A stretch of DNA of 64,000 nt from Siderastrea radians (GCA_964017195.1 OZ024887.1:62618311-62682310), one strand, 5' to 3'; positions 31,947 to 45,313 are shown, counted from the stretch's first letter. Notes: generated by a model not told the origin, from the sequence alone. Translations and numbers: made by a program.

Positions 31947-34824
31947 TATGCCTGTTTCTTCAAGGAAGCGAAGCCTTAAAACTTTCCTTCAAGAAAAGAA
32001 CCCCTCGGCCGCCATTTTGGATCACTTTTTATTTCCCAGGTCCTCCCAGTCGCTCGCGGCTTTATCCCAGGGTTAAGTCCCAGGGCCCCACGACTTTCCA
32101 CAGGTAACCCAAGCTCTACGAGTGTCAAAATTTGCCACTTAGTAATGTAAGCGTCAGTGTCATGTAACTTTAATGTCGCCATGAAACACTGGTTTTGTAA
32201 TAGTGTAAATTACGATGGCCTGTATGGGGATATATAAACTAAAGTATTTTTAATAGGAGTTACAAATAAAAGAAGAAACTGATACAATAAAGATGCCTCA
32301 CCTTGCCTCCGTGATTTATTTATAGCTGTTGTGTGGTGTTTTGGACATTTCAGCGCGATTCCAGAGGAATTTACTTTATTTGTTGTCCTCTGTATATCGG
32401 CAACAAATACATTAAAACCCACTGGAATTCACAGGAAGATCTCTTTCGAACACAGGCTCGTAGTAAGACCCAAATGACGGTGGGGGCCGTGCGAATGGTG
32501 CACCTTAACTAAGGTTCCTCCCCCCCCCCCCCTTTTGCCGCTCCTGTGACTTGGAGGGAAGAGACGCCTTGTCTGGGATATCGTTTCCAGTAAATGCTTT
32601 CAGTTTTCTGTCTCCCCAACAAAATCATTTGCAGCATCTACAAGGCTCAGAGCAACTGTTCTATCTTTGTGACCATCGCGTTCAAGTCCAAATGTGAGAT
32701 CACGTGAGCAACGACTGGTGATAAGATAGTTTGTCGCAAAGCCTTATGGGCGGACCTTTCTTTTCTCCTTGCTTTGTGACCATACGTCTCAGTACCAAGG
32801 CTGAAAACGATCGCTCGCTGACATAATATAATTCAAGTTCGAAAATTTCTGGGGCCGAGACCCCGGACCCCTCCACCTGCTATGGGCCTGGGACACCAAC
32901 GAATCTACTCAAGAGCTTACAGAAATAACCACAATTCCAAACAAAATCCCATAGTTCCAAAAGTGTTTCTAGCTTTTAAAATGTTTTCAGGTTGGTCTTT
33001 TTTTAATAAAAATTTATTGATTGATCCGTACGAAATTCTGGCGTCTGAAATGATTTCGTCCAATACAGTTTAATAGGTAATACGGTGATCCATATTGCCC
33101 CATATATACTAACCTGGCTATTTTTCCCCCGAATAATTTCCGGAAAATATCACAGGAGGAACAAAAAACTGCCCGTCTCTTCTACCGGAAAGGGTGTGGA
33201 CCGTGCAGGTACCGACGTGGAAAAAGGCGCGCTTTATAACACATTCGTTCAATTCTGTGCTTTATCATTTATTTTAGTTTTGAATATGAACTCATCCATT
33301 TCGTCATTGTTCCAGTTGTCACTTTTTGTTGCTAATCTTTCCTAAAATCCACCGTCATGCCTTAGATGCCGTTCAGCGAAAAAATTCTTGTGCTAAAATT
33401 TTCTGAATCATTAATTAGTTGAATGTCTTTGACCTCTATTGTGAGATCAAACATTATTGTCCTTGCTCCAATAAAAAAGAGACATTAGCGTGGCGAGCGG
33501 GAATGCCGACAAGAAAAATTTGTGAAAATGTAAAGCATTATCTAATACATCTAAATTATGCAGGTTTCGAACTTGACAAGTTATTTCTTCAAATGCTTTG
33601 TTTGTTCGGTTCCTTGGCCGGTTCAAAGACAACTGAATCCACTGATCGCGTTTTGTCTTCGGTGAATCGAGATGACCGGCTCCACATTGAATTTCGGATT
33701 ACTTCTCAGAGAACGGTAAGTAGTTTTTGTTATCCAACAATTGTAGTTTTGCGTTGGTTTCTTGAAAATTACGCGCGCCACTTCCACGTATCGTTTATTC
33801 TAGCTCTCCATGGGTCATTCAGTTTCTAACCAAGCAGTGGACGCAAATGTCGCACTGTGCCAAGGTCAATCAAAACAGATCAAAGCTAAAATCAGTTCAG
33901 AAGTCATAAAATTTGACAATCACAACTGAAATCACTTATTCTTATCTCGTTGAAATTTGTTTCTTAATAGACCATAGATATACCGAGCCGAGGAGCAGTT
34001 GCATTTCTGGCGTCCTCCAAATCAATCAGTCCAATCAAGACGATGTACGCCATGTTCTTGCTGCGGTCTTCAGTTTACTTCAGTTAACGAAAATAAAACA
34101 TTCTGGAAACATGCAGCCAGAGGGCTGCATACCGTCTCTTCATTTGTCTACAAGAATTACCATCAGTGTGATGCACATCAGCAGTTTTCCTTGGGAAGCA
34201 TTTTTGCTAAAAGTTTGCTTGAGTTTGTTTTTGAGCAACCATCATTTTGTTAAAGAATTGGCTTGGAGAGCTTTATTTTGCTCGTGCGAACAATAATTAA
34301 GTTTTCTGGCATTGTGGGAAACAAGGAAAAGGAAAACAACCCGCTGTGTGCTTTACACTTGGCATCTTATCGACATGGTTATAAAGCACATTCTGTAAGT
34401 TTCACCGTAGACGTCGAGCAGTCCATTCAGGAGCGTTCAACGATTCTGTCACAATATCTCTTCCTGGGGGAACTTTGCGCAGGCTGGGAAATGTTTGTTT
34501 TTGAAAGTTTGTGTAGCCTTTCTCTTTGTTAACTTAAAACTTGCTGGGAAAGATCGTTTGAAAAATATTATACCCTCTCCACTGCTTACACCCTCCCATC
34601 GACCTTGGGGGAGAGATGGGGATCAAAACCCATGAATAGTCAAAATTTTGGTGGGGAAGCACACCCACCACAAGCTATTTTCTGCTTTAAGATAATCGGG
34701 CGAGAACAACATGCAAACGCAGCCAACGTTTGAGCGCGTTTGCTTGTTTTTCTCGCCCAACTTTTCCTGAGCAGAATTAGAGATTGCTCGTAGTCTAGTA
34801 TCACAATGCAAAGATCAAATATAA
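31947..34824. other. WDR6 upstream region, no gene recognised
   Basis: Should contain the WDR6 5' UTR and promoter, just right of 31946. The open frames at 31976-32182 (minus) and 33419-33829 (plus) show no recognisable motif and no flanking exons. Poly-C tract near 32519-32532. Confidence 0.4.
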
Positions 34825-36125
34825 ATATGGACCAATACTGGCCTATACTGCCTCATATGGGACAATATTGAACCCACATTGATTCCTATGAATCATATTG
34901 GGCTTATCTGGATTCCTATGGACCATATTGGGCCTATATGGATTGCTTTGGACCATATTGGGCCTATATGGATTGCTATGGACCAATATTGGCCCATATT
35001 TACTTCTAGGGACCAATATTGGCCCATATTGATTCCTAAGGGCCAATATACGCCTATATGGATTCTTATGGACCATATTGGGCCTATATGGACTGCTATG
35101 GACCAATATTGGCCCATATTGGGTCCTATGTACCAGTATTGGTCCTAGGAACCATATTGGGCCAATATGGATTCCTATGGACCAATATTGGCCTATATAA
35201 ATTGCTATGGACCGGTATTGGCCCATATTAACTCCTATGGATCAGTATTGGCCTATATTGATTGCTATGGACCAATATTGAGCTATATGGATTCCTATGA
35301 GCCATATTGGGCCTATATGGAATCCTATGCACCATATTGGGCCTATATTGGCTTATATGGACCAGTGTTGACCTATATTGACTCCTACAGACCAATATTG
35401 GCCGATATCGGTTCTGTGGACTAATATTAGCCTATATTGTTTCGTATGGACCAATATTGGCCTACACGGATTCCTATAGACCATATTGGTCCTATATGGA
35501 TTGCTATGGGCCAATATTGACCCATATTGACTCATACGTACCAGTATTGACCTATATTGATTCCTATGGACCAATATTGGCCTATGAGGATTCTTATGAG
35601 CCATATTGGCCCTATATGGTTTTCTATGGACCATATTGGGACTATGTGGATTTCTATGGACCGTATCGGGCCTATATGGACTTTAATAAACCAATGTTGG
35701 CCTACATGGATTCCTATTTACGATATTGGGCCTATGTGGATTGCTAAGGACCATATTGGGCCTTTATGGATTCCTATGGACCAATACTGACCTATACGGA
35801 TTCCTATGGAGCAATATTGGCCTATATGGATCCCTATAGACCATATTGGGCCTATATGGATTGCCATGGACCAATATTGGCCCATATTGACTCCTATGGA
35901 CCAGTATTGGCCTATATTGATTTCTATGGACCAATGTTGGCCTATTTGATTCCTATGGACCAATATTAGCCTATATTGATTGCTATGGTCCGAGATTGGC
36001 CTTTATTGATTCCTTTGGACAATATTGGGCCTATATTGAATCATATGGAGGAAACTTGGCACTACGTTGCCTTATATAAACCAACGTTCGCCTATACTAA
36101 TTCATGTGGATCCATATTGGCCTAA
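34825..36125. repeat. 30-bp minisatellite array, about 43 units
   Basis: Units of the type GGACCATATTGGGCCTATAT followed by GGATTCCTAT, diverged 10-25 percent and decaying at the right end. The period is a multiple of three, so several frames stay open on both strands for up to 380 bp (for instance a DSYGPYWAYM decapeptide on plus). All are interrupted and no start or splice context supports a gene. Confidence 0.95.
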
Positions 36126-37156
36126 ACTGTGTTGCTGTATCTGAACGAAATGGGCGATTGTTCCCTCATATTTACCTATTTTTAGGTCACTTTCATAATG
36201 GCCATTTTCATGATGGCGTAACTTTATATCAACTTCCAGAATGCTCCATTTTTTAATCGTTGTTTTGGTTTGTGCTTGCTGTTGTGATACAAATATGGGA
36301 CATTGTGACTTAATTCCATCTAGGATTACAAGCTGCTCATCAGAAAGGAAAAACGAAATAATTTTCAGCAAATGTAGTCAATTGACGCCATCGTGAAAAT
36401 GACTTATTTGATCCATGTTGGCGTATTCTGGTGCATATAATGTACATATTGGCTTGTGTCAAACCTCTCATCTGCAAGTTGTATAAGCCCCACTCCGTAC
36501 GCCTTGCAAGAAGCCTTCATAGTTTGTGTTTTGCACGATGTCTTTTTGGAATGGCGAAGCCGCGGGTCATTTCTCTCGCTGGCTCGAAACTCGCAGTATC
36601 GTCGATAATGTAAGATACTCGCGTACTAAAAACCCACATGTATGACTTGACTGGTAATACCTACGGTGGCTCTACCCGATTGTGTTGGTACATTAACTTG
36701 CCCAAGTAACCCATACCCCCGCCCACTCCCCGCTCGATTTTACATTTTCTGTTTTCTCGAATCTTAATGGCATTCACAACTAGTTCTCAAATACCACAGA
36801 AGTTCACCCAACACGCAGAGTTGTTTCATTTGGAAAGAATACTACCCTAAAAAATAAAAAATAAAAAATTAATAAAAAATAAATTCAACACGTCGATAAC
36901 CCGAGCGGCCAGAGGAGCTGTTTCTTATTTGATCACGAGGGAACTGAAACACAAAGAAACACGGTATCATCTTTATTTGCATGACTACGAAAATATTACA
37001 ACATGGCGACTAAACGAATGCTGCAGTCCAGTAGCCCAGTCAGAGTGATCGTGTAAGTCAATTTTCAAAACTCGAAGTAGAAGCCTCTTTCTTTGATCTG
37101 TCCCGTCGACTCGTGAAGCCCTACCCTGAGAAGCGAGCTTCCGTCGCGATCGTTCG

Positions 37157-37658
37157 CAGACCTGCCAACCTCCAAAACGTGCAAATCTGGAGACCTTGCA
37201 AAAAAGCCCAGAAAAACCTGGAGATTGGGACCTCATACCGGGAGATTTCCAAAATATGTGTAAAATGAAAATAAAAATGGTAGATTTCTTGTTTCAAGGC
37301 ATTCTTTACCTTATTTGTGCTACCTATTGTATTCTTTCGCCGCATTTTTTGAAGTCAGTTTCTGTTTCGCTGTCGACGCGAGGCGCCAGTTTGAGTTAAC
37401 TATTCACAGCTCTAGCTTCCCCAGAGACCTAAGCACACCTAAATTGACCTATGGTTTTTTTACGGGAATGAGGTCGGAATTGTACAAATTTGGCCATTTT
37501 CAACACGGTTTTTCAATATTGCTTCATACTACCTGAATTGTTTGGCAATTTCAAGATTTTCTGATTCACCGTGAGATTTGGAGGCCAAATCGTGAGACCG
37601 TGAGTTGATACCCCAAACCGTGAGTCTCACGGCGAAACCGTGAGAGTTGGCAGGTCTG
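37157..37658. mobile_element. TIR element with CAGACCTGCCAAC ends
   Basis: Inverted ends CAGACCTGCCAAC and GTTGGCAGGTCTG. Inside the right end are tandem ACCGTGAG motifs; inside the left, CTGGAGA motifs. No coding capacity. It lies between the 30-bp array and the first dehydrogenase gene. Confidence 0.7.
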
Positions 37659-38079
37659 CCGGTTCGTGGAGAGTTCGGCGGAAGGTCGATAAACGGCTGA
37701 AAAACAAGTGTCATGGACCACACACTACGAAAGCGCGGGAAGAAACTCTGGTGTGTATTACGACTCAGTTTAACAGCTAGCCGGCGACCAGACTTCCAGT
37801 TTAACGGTTATTTAAAATTAACCCCGGGTCCGCTGGAGAGTCATCTTTCTCTTCTCCCAGAGTAGCAAGAGACAGTGCAAGCAGGTTGCATGTAAAAGGT
37901 ATCCGTTTGTCGGACGCTAATTTTTACTTTCCATGCATACAAACAGTGTCGCGTCTAATCCATGCAAAATGAGAACAGGTCATTGCGTGACAGCATACTC
38001 AAACGGAGCGTCGCTGATTGATAACAAACTATTTACATATTTTAACACAAAGGCCATTAAGCCGCCACACAAACATCAT

Positions 38080-40163
38080 ATGAACATGTTTGAGTTAGGT
38101 TTAAATAGCTGTAGCCCTCTACTGGCTGGTGTAATAACAGCCATAATCATCATCTTAACCGTCATCATGTTCAGGTTCTTTTCCAAAAAGCAAGTTAGTG
38201 ACTTGGGAAAGAAGTACGTACTTATCACTGGCTGTGACTCTGGCTTTGGCCGCGAAACAGCCGTTCGACTGGACAAGATGGGAGTTTGTGTGTTGGCGAC
38301 TTGTTTAACGAAAGAAGGAGAACAGAGTTTGAAATCGGTGGCGAGCAATAGACTTAAAACATTCCAGCTGGACGTGACAAATTCGCAGCAAATTAAAGAT
38401 CTCTACGAGCAAGTAAAGGGAGTGCTGCCCTCAGGACATGGTATGTTTGCAATGCAAAAAATGTAGGCCCACATGGCGTACAAATACATTTCAGTAACTC
38501 TAAAAGGCATCAAATCTATTAGCAGACATAGAAAGGGTGGGAAAGTGCCATAAGAAAATAATTCTCAGTACTTTTTTTGAACAGTCACACTATTGGATTT
38601 GAATGATAAGGAAAGAAAGATAATAAATCTGGGGGCTTTGTCATGAGGTAAGAAAGATGCGATAATTCAGCATGTCACACGCTTGGGCTGCGGAAGTTCA
38701 GGAGTTCGACTCCCGTCGCGGACTTCGCATTTGTTTCTTTGTTGCCTGTTCGTGAAATGTTGAATAATAAATAATATCTTTCTTCTTAGTTTTGGATTTC
38801 ATCCTCAGGAAAGTACTGCACAATAGCCTCTATTTGAAACTTGATTTGGAGTCACACTTTACTTAAGATTTCATTCACTCAAATTACCTGACTCACGGTT
38901 AGCCAACATCTGCTGGAGAGATTATGCATTATGCGCTCTCAAAAGCGACTTGCTCCTACGATTTCTACGAAATTTTGCTTTTTAATTCAGGTCTGTGGGG
39001 GCTGGTAAACAATGCTGGGATTGCTGTGGTGGCACCACTCGAGTGGATTCCGCTGGAGAAATCAAAGCACATTGCTGACGTCAACCTGTGGGGAATGATT
39101 GACATCACGAAAACCTTTCTTCCACTGATCAAGAACACTCAGGGACGTGTGGTAAACTTTTCAAGTATGTTAGGTAAGTTAAGAAGACGTGTTATGTACC
39201 TCTTTCTATGCCTAAAGCACACGTTAACATCAACCTCCCTTCCTCCTGTGAACATAGGAGCCATTTTAATCTTTTCAACCTACTGGTAACTTGTCACACA
39301 GGCGTTACGGGAAAAGTTGCGTGAGACAAGACAGTGTATAACAGCTCGCAACAGGCATAATTATTGCGAGGCTGACAAGTCGCTGCAGCCGTTGCAGCAC
39401 CGATGCGTTTCAAGCAAAGTGAATGAAGTGAACTATTGCGAAAGTTTCAAGGAAAGTTTGAGCAGATTCAAACTCTCCGAGAGCGCATAAGAGTCAGTCA
39501 AGAGACTCAGACCCTTTAAGCCCCAGTATCAGCATTTATATTCTCCTCACTGCAGTCAGTATATCCCTTCTGGTACTAGTTGGGAGAATTTTCTTAAAAA
39601 TTAAGACATTCGATCTTGACCCGTATGTTTGATTAAGTAATGATACTGTAAGGAGAGATTAGATGCTTGTCACTTTTGGGGCTTAAAGTGTTAACGTACT
39701 CTCGGAGACTCTTGTTTTCCTTTTCCTACTTTTTAATTAGAAGAATAAATACATTGTAGGGATCCAATGTAGCCTGTTCAGGGGTGCGGCGCTGAGAAAA
39801 AAGTAAATGAAAAGGGATGGAAGGCATGGGAGAGAGGGACGAGTGAATCGCCATTCTGACTGACTCTCACTTCATCGTTTTCCTGCTCAAGTCGCCGGTC
39901 GCCACTACCTCAACACCTGGAATAGGTCACAACCAGTCAAGTTCGTCTCTTTTCTATGGTTACTCCACATCTTCCGTTTTGATTACCAGAATTGCACTAG
40001 TGCGAAATTGAATTAATGCAATACATTAGCGAGCTTGAGTTTCCAGTCAAACAGGCTAAACACCAGCAACAGAAAGCTAAAGAAATATTTTTCTGCTTAC
40101 CAAGAAGACACAAAGAGCAACTTCATTCTAATAATAATAATAGTAATAATAATAATAATAATA

Positions 40164-40198
<35 letters not shown>

Positions 40199-41530
40199 CT
40201 TTATTCGATCGATCTGTATGTTTGTAGGGCGTGTCTCTTTGCCTCACATGTCCAGCTATTGTGTCACCAAATATGGAGTGCAAGCGTTTTCGGATGCTCT
40301 GAGACGTGAAATGCGCCCGTGGGGAGTGCAGGTCAGCATTATCGAACCCGGTTTATTCAGGACCAACTTGGCAAATGAAGAGCGCAATATCGAGTCACTG
40401 CAGGCATTATGGGATGGTCTCAGTCCAGAATCTCAAAAAAATTATGGCCAAAAAAGACTGGAGAGAAGTAAGATGTTATTTCCAACTTACTCTTAAATGG
40501 ACATGTTTCGCACCGCAAGCCCGTTTCTCGAAGTCCCGAAGACATTTTAAGGCCCGTAAACGTATTGGACATCGGAATAGTTTTTCGGGCCAGAAATGTC
40601 TTCGGGAACTTTGATTTCGGGTCCTAAGAGAAATGTCTGCCTTTAACAGAGGGAGATAAAATATAGCCAAGAGTATGACAGGGACCGACATCACGTGTCC
40701 GCTCTAGAGACGCGTTCATTACGAAGGAATTAATTAGGTCAGGGCCTATGAGCAGGGAGCATGAATCGCGGCAGGGTGGTTTAGTTACTAGTACGTTTGG
40801 CTCTCGGACGGGGATCAAAAGGTCGCTTGTCCAAGGCTTGTCTTTGTATTGTCTAGCCAATATCGTCTCTTTCTACTCAGACAAGTCTATAAATGGCTAC
40901 AGGCGAAAAACAAATGCCTGGAGGTACCTACGCAATAGACTTATTCAGACACAAGGGGAGGTACAACTGCTTCAAGACGTGTTATGCTTGCGAAACCGGA
41001 GTTAAGCGTAGGCTCATGGGTGGCTTATTATTTTTTTTATTAATAAATGTTTTACTTTATTGCAACATTTCACACTTGAAAAAAATGACTAACAAAGCAA
41101 ACATTTTTAGCCGGGTTCCTCTCTGAGGCTCATCTTTTTTGTCCTGCTTTTCGTCTACTCATAGGCCGCTTATTCCACGTGGCGTCGTCGCATGGCGTCG
41201 GCCTATGGACCGCTTATGGCACACATGCGGTTCAACATGTTTTTACCTTGCACGTAATTCACACTCTACTGAGAGGACCTCGATTAGAATTTTTCCGAAG
41301 CTAACAGATTTTTTTTCTCAACAGTTAAAAAGGGCATCAAAAAAGTCGCTACCATCAAATCCTCTCCCGACACATACAAAGTAGTGGACGCAGTAGTAGA
41401 TGCCCTAACGTCACAGCGACCACAGACTCGTTACGCCGTTGGACTCGATGCAAAATTATCCATCTTCGTTTCGTTATTGCCTACTTTCATAGGTGATTAC
41501 CTTTTTCTAAAAATGGCGCAGTCAGGATAG
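38080..41530 (+). CDS. Short-chain dehydrogenase, retinol/17-beta-hydroxysteroid dehydrogenase-like (copy 1)
   Basis: Exons 38080-38440, 38991-39173, 40228-40467 and 41325-41530, all joined in phase 1, give 329 aa. A hydrophobic N-terminal segment (PLLAGVITAIIIILTVIMF, residues about 13-31) should anchor it in a membrane. The cofactor motif TGCDSGFG is at 50-57, NNAG at 127-130, the catalytic serine in NFSSMLG about 178-179, and YCVTK at 192-196. The C-terminal RYAVGLDAKLS matches the substrate-loop end of the RDH/HSD17B6 family (SDR9C). The aspartate in TGCDSG is usual for this group. The frame is open back to an ATG at 37933, so a 378-aa form is possible; I prefer 38080 because the family begins close to its membrane segment. 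An AATAAA lies at 41711. The substrate cannot be told from sequence. Confidence 0.92.
39514..39688. mobile_element. MITE family A, copy 3
   Basis: Ends CTTTAAGCCCCAGTA and TTTTGGGGCTTAAAG in intron 2 of dehydrogenase copy 1. Confidence 0.7.
40131..40198. repeat. (AAT)n microsatellite next to a splice acceptor
   Basis: About 22 units with two AGT interruptions, ending 30 bp before exon 3 of dehydrogenase copy 1. Confidence 0.95.
40519..40635. mobile_element. Short relative of MITE family B
   Basis: GCCCGTTTCTCGAAGTCCCGAAGACAT-type left end with an inverted, looser right end (ATGTCTTCGGGAACTTTGAT). Lies just inside intron 3 of dehydrogenase copy 1, 51 bp from the donor. Confidence 0.5.
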
Positions 41531-41710
41531 TACATTTATTAAGTTTATTTTTCACCTGGGAGCTAACCTTAAGGTTTCTCAGGACTCGCCAGAACCTTGT
41601 TTAATTTCTTGGAACTGAGAGATACCTTGTATACTAATGACCGGTCCCGACAGTCAATCTTTTTACTCCTACTTGGAAATTGTGTTGTTATGAAGTGTTG
41701 TGCCAGAAAA

Positions 41711-41716
41711 AATAAA
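41711..41716 (+). terminator. Polyadenylation signal of dehydrogenase copy 1
   Basis: AATAAA 180 nt after the stop codon, the first good match on this strand. Confidence 0.5.
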
Positions 41717-41914
41717 AATTTACAAATTCAGTGGAACCAAACCCATACTACACTTTCTGCTCAAAACTACTGAGTTGTGCTTCTTCAAGCAACCACCCAT
41801 AGACTCCATTGGTTTCTCAATACCACAAGACTGGGATCCTATTCTGACCTTGTTCGGTCTGTTCGAAGTCAGCAATGTTCTGTTAATAAACCTAAGTCGC
41901 CAAATATGTTAGCC

Positions 41915-42111
41915 TAGACTGCTAGCAGGCCCTTTCTGGATAGTCGAGAGGGCGAAATAGCTAAACGAAAAAGCCGAAACTTGGAGCGAACGAGCGGAGG
42001 GGAGTTCTCCCCCAATCTCTTTTCGTTTTTTTCTCCTCGCCCCAGTCTAGACAGACACGCTGTTGATAGCTCACGCTTTCGGCTATCTAGAAAGGGACTG
42101 CTAGCAGTCTA
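41915..42111. mobile_element. TIR element with TAGACTGCTAGCAG ends
   Basis: Inverted ends TAGACTGCTAGCAG(G)CCCTTTCT and AGAAAGGGACTGCTAGCAGT; about 197 bp, no coding frame. A TTAGC occurs near both outer borders but not exactly abutting them. Confidence 0.75.
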
Positions 42112-42958
42112 ATTTTAGCCCAATATAGTCCGTATATATATCATAAGCTATTTTAAAAAATTGTCTCGAATAACAGAGTTAACATGTCTATTACCGAAGG
42201 TCAAGTATTCTGTAAGCTTTTTCTCATATCGAAATAAATGGTTGTTTGCTGTTGTTGCTTCAAACACTTCAGTGCTTTGCTCCCAATCATTGTGTATCAT
42301 GCAACGGACAACGATGAATGAACCAATCAAATTCACGTATTCACAGCAGACCATGGTGAATAGGCAGTTCCCAAAAGTTACTTTGTTTTCTGGTAAATGA
42401 GCAAAACTCGCGCGACATGTTCATATTAAAATCTTCATAAGCCACAGAAATGCGTGGTTGGTCCAATATATTGAATATTGAGTTCTTACTGGCTCAGTAA
42501 CCGTAGAATCCCGATACTTATTTGGAAAGTCAGGCAAACACAAAACTTGACGAGATGTCAAAAGTTTGGGTGCTTTTAGTTCGAGCTATCCAGAAGGTTG
42601 GGTTCGAGTTACCGAGATTCCACTCAGTACTGACCTCTGTACATAATACTAGTAATGGTTGTCACTACAGCTGCCCCCGCTTTTCGATGATTTTAGTGAT
42701 AATGGCAAGGTAAAATAAGCACAAACAATTACAAAATATATTGCTGTCAAGGCCTGCACAATCGAAACAGTTTTTTCAAATGTTTATAAAAACGCAACAA
42801 GGCAACAATTTAAGTTTGTTGAAAGGAGTTTGCCCGGGGAATGTCAACTACACTGGACTTGACTATTTGTGTTTCACGCTTTGTATTTAGTGTATCCATC
42901 GTTCGTTCACTTTCCTTCAGTTTAAGAAATACAGATACAAATAATTTAGTGGAGGCTC
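42112..42958. other. Non-coding stretch
   Basis: No exon, transposon end or tandem repeat recognised. Confidence 0.4.
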
Positions 42959-43498
42959 GAGAGTGAATTCGTATAACCCGTTTCTTATATACTAATGGTA
43001 TAACTAAATGCTAATGAGAAGAACAATCAAGAAACTGAGCAAGCACAACCGAATCGAATTCCTTCAAATTCCTAATTGTGAACATTTCGAAATAACAAAC
43101 CTTAAAATGAGCTATCCTTTCCTTCCAATGTTTGCATACCAGCATGAGAGAAAATACCGGCAAGAGTGTTTCTCTGCCACAGGCGTCAGAAAGTCAGGTG
43201 TTTAATTTAACACAGGCTGCATGTGGGTTACGCGAGAGAAGCGTTGAACTGAAATTTAGTTCACTATTGTATGTTCAAAATGTCGAAATTCGTGTAATTC
43301 AGGCACATGTAAAGCGAGCTACCTTACGGAGTTTGTAGCATCCTTATTTTATTTGGCGTATGCTGCACACAGGTAAGCACAGGAAACGCATTTCAATCGT
43401 AAGTCGCTCTTGCGTACCCAAACCGGTCATTAGAATATTGTGCACCCCATTAGCATATAAGAAACGGGTTATACGACGGGTTATACGAATTCACTCTA
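42959..43498. mobile_element. TIR element with GAGTGAATTCGTATAACCCG ends
   Basis: Left GAGTGAATTCGTATAACCCG and right CGGGTTATACGAATTCACTC are inverted, followed inward by inverted TTTCTTATA. The right end carries an extra direct copy of GGGTTATACGA. Inner open frames have no recognisable motif. Confidence 0.75.
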
Positions 43499-43870
43499 AT
43501 AAAGAACATGCACAGCTATAATAGCTGAAACTGTATTTTTAAAACGTACAGAAACGCAACAATATTACTTAACCCATTGACTCGCGTGTTTCGCATAAAA
43601 TAAAGTTTGTCCACTCAAGTTGAATTAAAACATTCTGATATAGAAAACTACGTGGGTTACGTATCAAGTATTAGGCAGAAAACAACCACGAAAACGAAAA
43701 TTGCTGAAATTTCCCACACGTTGTCGCATATATCTCAAATTTTAACTTGTTTATGCAAATTTTAATAGCCCGTGTTTACAAAACGTTGCGTTGCTTCTTA
43801 AACCCACCATCACTTTTGTAAAATAGACAGAATAATCGACTAAAAGATTTTCCAGCCAAACATTTTATTC

Positions 43871-44982
43871 GGCTTAACTGCAGAATACCCCGCCACATCG
43901 AAGCTATACCTCTAAAATAGTGGCTACGCGGCTACTAACCTCGTTACTCCAAGCTTTACTATAATAGTGGCTACGCGGCTACGCGGCTACGCCGCTACGA
44001 AGCTACCAACCTCGTTCCCAGACTCCTCTGTACGAGAAGAAAGAACCCCAGCAACGAGGCTGCGTGGCTACGCGCGAAATGTGAATCGAAGGTTTTCCGA
44101 ACGAAAGGGAGATTTAAGTATTGAAAAAAAGCGCGCTACACATGAATATACCTCGTTCTTTAATCCATACCCCGAGAACTACTGCCTGCCTATTAGCGCA
44201 ATTCATTTTTCCCGTGCAAAGTTCTTTAAGCAGTTCAAACACTCCGGATCTTAATGTGTATTTTTCGTTCTAAAAACCCAATGCAACAAAGACGCTAATG
44301 ACAATGTATATCTTCTTCTTGAAAAGGGAAGGTCACAAACACGCGCGCTAATCACAGTCTATATTCTTCGTTCTAAAAGCGCCGGAGAAAGACATTAAAC
44401 TCCATTAATCAAAAGACCCCATATTTCGCCGCGCAAGCATCCAATAACTACATGGCGATTCGAATTATTAAAGCAATGAATTTTAATACAATACATTTCT
44501 TTTCAGTGACTCCATATGTACTTTCATTAAATTATAAACTAATTCAAATATAGTACAACTCAAACCTCAACATTTCAAAATCATTCTATCTATGCTCTTA
44601 AGTGGAAAGTTCTTTAAGTCTGTCATATGTTCATAACGCTCGTTATTCAAATTATTCAAATTTGTAAATTTTCTTAATGTCTTTCAAAAGCGCTTCCCAC
44701 AAATCTTCTCCACTGTGGATATATCTCCATTTGAATTCGGCTAAGTATGATGAATAGCCACGTAGCCGCGTAGCCGCGTAGCCACGTAGCCGAGTAGCCA
44801 CGTAGCTGCGTAGCCGCGTAGCCGCGTAGCCGCGTAGCCGCGTAGCCACGTAGCCACGTAGCCACGTAGCTGCGTAGCCGCGTAGCCGCGTAGCCGCGTA
44901 GCCGCGTAGCCACGTAGCCACGTAGCCGCGTAGCCGCTGTTTCTAAGGTATTTTCGATGTGGCGGGGTATTCTGCAGTTTAT
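43871..44982. mobile_element. TIR element containing an 8-bp satellite
   Basis: Inverted ends at 43876-43904 and 44948-44978 share ACTGCAGAATACCCCGCCAC, and both arms continue into runs of GGCTACGCG/CGCGTAGCC. The right run expanded into the array at 44756-44937. Confidence 0.7.
44756..44937. repeat. 8-bp tandem array (CGTAGCCG/CGTAGCCA)
   Basis: About 23 units. Because 8 is not a multiple of 3, all three minus frames read the same eight-residue motif ATRLRGYA with ATWLRGYA variants, giving spurious open frames of up to 130 codons. Confidence 0.95.
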
Positions 44983-45167
44983 TCAAATAAACAATACATT
45001 TACTTTTAGTAGAGAGAAACTCTAGAATTTCTTGTGTGCATGGACACACGCATGTAACTTTTGCAGACACTTCACATGATTTAATGGCGACCAGTTGATC
45101 AAAACTGGAGCCGCTTTGCGGACAAAATTGCAAAAATCATAGAAATCTCAATTGGATCCAAAGATCA

Positions 45168-45313
45168 GGCCCCAGTTGTTCAAAAGTTGGATAGCGCTAT
45201 CCACCGGATAAATCACTATCCAGTGGATAAGTGTTAGGGAAACCAATTGCGTTATCTGTGGATAGAGATTTATCCGGTGGATAGCGCTATCCAACTTTTG
45301 AACAACTGGGGCC
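45168..45313. mobile_element. MITE family C, copy 2
   Basis: Near-identical, inverted relative of the copy at 24625-24770, with the same CCCAGTTGTTCAAAAGTTGG ends. Confidence 0.85.

Noticed and set aside
33419..33829. 136-codon plus-strand frame
   Set aside because: No recognised motif, no neighbouring exon, ordinary composition; likely chance.
34843..35969. Multiple 60-127 codon frames rich in Tyr, Gly and Pro on both strands
   Set aside because: They follow from the 30-bp tandem period; each is interrupted and lacks start or splice context.
38670..38740. Possible tRNA gene (GAGTTCGACTCCC resembles a B box)
   Set aside because: No matching A box or acceptor stem could be paired; at best a SINE or tRNA relic in a dehydrogenase intron.
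40893..41126. Plus-strand frame beginning MATGEKQMPGGTYAIDLFRH
   Set aside because: Lies in intron 3 of dehydrogenase copy 1, with no recognised family and no splice support.
44652..45133. Frames with repeated ATRLRGYA
   Set aside because: An 8-bp tandem repeat read in any frame gives this octapeptide.
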